DNA from: Gloeocapsopsis sp. IPPAS B-1203
Lineage (GTDB): Bacteria; Cyanobacteriota; Cyanobacteriia; Cyanobacteriales; Chroococcidiopsidaceae
DNA length: 64,000 nt
Assembly: GCF_002749975.1 (NCBI RefSeq)
Contig: NZ_PEIG01000021.1
Span: 1 to 64,000 of the forward strand
Direction: 5' to 3'
The notes beneath the pieces are model-generated. The model was not told the DNA's origin, did no database searches, and saw only the letters and a program-made list of their open reading frames with translations. Made by a program: the position numbers and the translations under genes. Positions 62,388 through 64,000 of this stretch are shown here, piece after piece (position 1 is the stretch's first letter; the number at the start of each line of letters is the position of its first letter).

Positions 62388-63407
62388 ATGCAATTTCTCA
62401 AAACTGTTGATGCTAAATTTTTCCACGACGAAATTCCTGCTAAACCAATGGGTAAATATGCTCATTTTATTACTATTCGTGTGACTGAATCTTACCCATT
62501 ATTTCAAACTGATGGCGAATTAAATAAAGCAAGAGTCCGTGCTGGAGTTAACAATCCAGAACCAATTAGCCGCTTAGCAATGTTTAAACGCAAACAGTCT
62601 ACACCGGAGCGTTTAACTGGGCGTGAATTATTGCGCAACTATCAGATCGGTGATTGGGAAAAGTGTGATTACAACGTAGATTTTAGTAAAACTACACCCG
62701 ACTGCATTCTATATGGATTTGCAATTGGTGACTCTGGTTCAGAAAAATCAAAAGTTGTAGTAGACACAGCTTATTCAATTACTTCCTTTGATGATTCACA
62801 TCTAAATTTTACGCTCAACGCACCATTTGAAAATGGCACTATGAGCCGCAAAGGAGAAGTAACCAGCCGTATTAACAGTCAAGACCACATCTTACCGCAA
62901 ATTTTCTTTCCAAGTATTGTGACACTAAAAGATCCTACAGAAGCAAGCTTTCTGTATGTTTTTAACAACATTTTACGAACACGTCACTACGGAGCGCAAA
63001 CAACTCGTACTGGTAGGGTTCGCAATCAATTAATTGGAATAGTATTTGCTGATGGTGAAATTGTAAGCAACTTACGATGGACACAAAAAATCTATGACTT
63101 GCTTAAAGATAAAGAGCAAATTAATCCTCCTGATCCACTTAGTGAAGATGATGTTTTACAAGCTGCCAACCACGCAATCACTGAATTAATGACTCAAGAG
63201 TGCATTTCTCATAGCGACTTCATTGGTAATAATTTCCAGCCTCTATTAATTGAAGTTAAATCAATTACTGGCGATGAAAATAGACTGAAAGAATTGTTAA
63301 ATAAAGCGAATACCGAGTCATCTACTTATGCAAAGCAGTACATTCTTAAGCCAGGAAAAGAGAAGAAAGCTGACAATAAAACTAGAGCAAGTGCAGCTAA
63401 GGAGTAA
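62388..63407 (+). CDS. csc2: Type I-D CRISPR-associated Csc2 (Cas7d)
   Basis: A 339-residue backbone subunit of the type I-D effector complex. It has an RRM-like Cas7 fold with the Csc2 pattern MQFLKTVDAKFFHDEIPAKP and GKYAHFITIRVTESYPLFQT, and NNILRTRHYGAQTTRTGRVR. It coats the crRNA along its spacer. A ribosome site (ATAGGAGAC) lies 8 bp before ATG 62388, 35 bp after cas10d. The C-terminus is basic, and the gene is complete. Confidence 0.94.
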   Translation: MQFLKTVDAKFFHDEIPAKPMGKYAHFITIRVTESYPLFQTDGELNKARVRAGVNNPEPISRLAMFKRKQSTPERLTGRELLRNYQIGDWEKCDYNVDFSKTTPDCILYGFAIGDSGSEKSKVVVDTAYSITSFDDSHLNFTLNAPFENGTMSRKGEVTSRINSQDHILPQIFFPSIVTLKDPTEASFLYVFNNILRTRHYGAQTTRTGRVRNQLIGIVFADGEIVSNLRWTQKIYDLLKDKEQINPPDPLSEDDVLQAANHAITELMTQECISHSDFIGNNFQPLLIEVKSITGDENRLKELLNKANTESSTYAKQYILKPGKEKKADNKTRASAAKE

Positions 63408-63412
63408 AACAA

Positions 63413-64000
63413 ATGGCTTTAATTTATTGCTGTCAATTAGAATTACACGATAGCCTCTACTATGCAACTCGTGAGATTGGAAGACTTTATGAAACAGAGC
63501 CAGTGCTTCACAACTATGCTCTTTGTTATGCGCTGGGTTTAGTTGATAGTGAAGTTTACGCGACTACAGTTGTCGAAGAACATTCATATCGTTACTTTTG
63601 TCCTGAACAAGTTCCTAAATATAAGGAGCATCTAACACCACTTAATCGGCAAGGAATTTATGTAACTCCAGCGCGTTCAATTGAACATACTGCTATGCTC
63701 AATACCTGGAAGTATACTAACAACAACTATCATGTCGAGATGGAAAAGACTCAAAAGAATATCCCTAGTTTTGGTAGGGCAAAAGAAGTTGCGCCGGAAA
63801 GTCTATTTGAGTTTTTTGTAATCTGTCAAAAGGAAATTCAATTACCGAAATGGATTCGCCTAGGCAAGTGGATGAGTAAAGCAGAAGTAAAGCAGTTAGA
63901 TTATTTAGAAGTAAAACCTTCAACCACAGAAGAAAACTTTACTTTTCCTTACCCGCTCAATCCGTTAGATGCGATGTTGACCCATCAAATTATCAGTTAC
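63413..64000 (+). CDS. csc1: Type I-D CRISPR-associated Csc1 (Cas5d), incomplete at window end
   Basis: A 196-codon open stretch from ATG 63413 (MALIYCCQLELHDSLYYATR, EIGRLYETEPVLHNYALCYA) that runs off the edge. It has the Csc1 pattern LNRQGIYVTPARSIEHTAML. Csc1 is the Cas5-type protein that caps the 5' handle of the crRNA. The ribosome site AAGGAG sits in the end of csc2, and the start is 5 bp after its stop. Expected next genes (cas6, cas4, cas1, cas2 and the repeat array) lie beyond the window. Confidence 0.93.
   Translation, partial: MALIYCCQLELHDSLYYATREIGRLYETEPVLHNYALCYALGLVDSEVYATTVVEEHSYRYFCPEQVPKYKEHLTPLNRQGIYVTPARSIEHTAMLNTWKYTNNNYHVEMEKTQKNIPSFGRAKEVAPESLFEFFVICQKEIQLPKWIRLGKWMSKAEVKQLDYLEVKPSTTEENFTFPYPLNPLDAMLTHQIISY

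Noticed and set aside
1-64000. CRISPR array in the window
   Set aside because: No run of identical 30-37-bp repeats with regular unique spacers was seen. The GGTAAT-type heptamers are too short and have no spacer pattern. The array is likely beyond 64000.

Overview
The window is a 64 kb piece of a cyanobacterial chromosome. The octamer GCGATCGC (HIP1) occurs throughout, genes and gaps alike. The gene content also fits: rpaB, ftrC (ferredoxin-thioredoxin reductase), a DUF3110 protein, a very long TamB, heptamer GGTAAT-type repeats in many gaps and a type I-D CRISPR-Cas operon. The many broken toxin genes and an insertion sequence suggest a filamentous or Chroococcidiopsis-like strain with a plastic genome, but the genus cannot be fixed from this sequence alone.

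Layout. 0.2-7 kb: tamB, a DUF3110 protein and murQ. 7-8 kb: an Rpn/DUF4351 nuclease-like gene between two similar HIP1-bounded repeats. 8-19.6 kb: an iron-siderophore region with a lipoprotein binding protein, a frameshifted TonB-dependent receptor, a toxin-antitoxin remnant, a PchR-like AraC regulator, two half-size ABC exporter-fold transporters of the YbtPQ/IrtAB kind, an isoprenylcysteine-methyltransferase-like membrane protein and a second FecB-type protein without a signal peptide. 19.7-26.5 kb: core functions (LptF/LptB/LptA-like LPS transport, DUF309, ftrC, DUF58, typA). 26.7-34.6 kb: a decayed accessory patch. It holds hicB with a frameshifted hicA, a dead vapC, a hydrolase/EamA/TetR operon, a kinase pseudogene split by an IS4-family element with a 9-bp target duplication, a gene with iteron-like upstream repeats, and tandem XRE genes whose third copy is split by about 1 kb.

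34.6-49.4 kb: signalling and metabolism (NarL-type regulator and sensor kinase converging, a PAF-acetylhydrolase-like/RTX fusion, lone ureC, REC-histidine kinase, amidase, GH1 beta-glucosidase, HAD phosphatase, Crp/Fnr regulator, RHH protein, rpaB). 49.5-55.7 kb: a co-oriented probable nitrosative-stress cluster (quinol NO reductase, a small unknown protein, a thioredoxin-reductase-like flavoprotein, a His/Glu-rich unknown, truncated haemoglobin, cupin, methyltransferase). Two of its transcription units share the palindrome TGAGCTAGCTCA. 55.8-64 kb: a type I-D CRISPR-Cas operon, with a divergent WYL regulator followed by cas3', cas10d (csc3), csc2 and csc1 running off the window end. cas10d carries a well-placed internal ribosome site and GTG that should give the Cas11d small subunit. 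No CRISPR array lies inside the window.

Three different toxin genes (ParE/RelE-like, HicA, VapC) are each disabled, two of them beside an intact antitoxin-like gene. A kinase pseudogene and a TonB receptor are also broken. This looks like accessory modules decaying in place, although single-base errors in the assembly could explain some single frameshifts.
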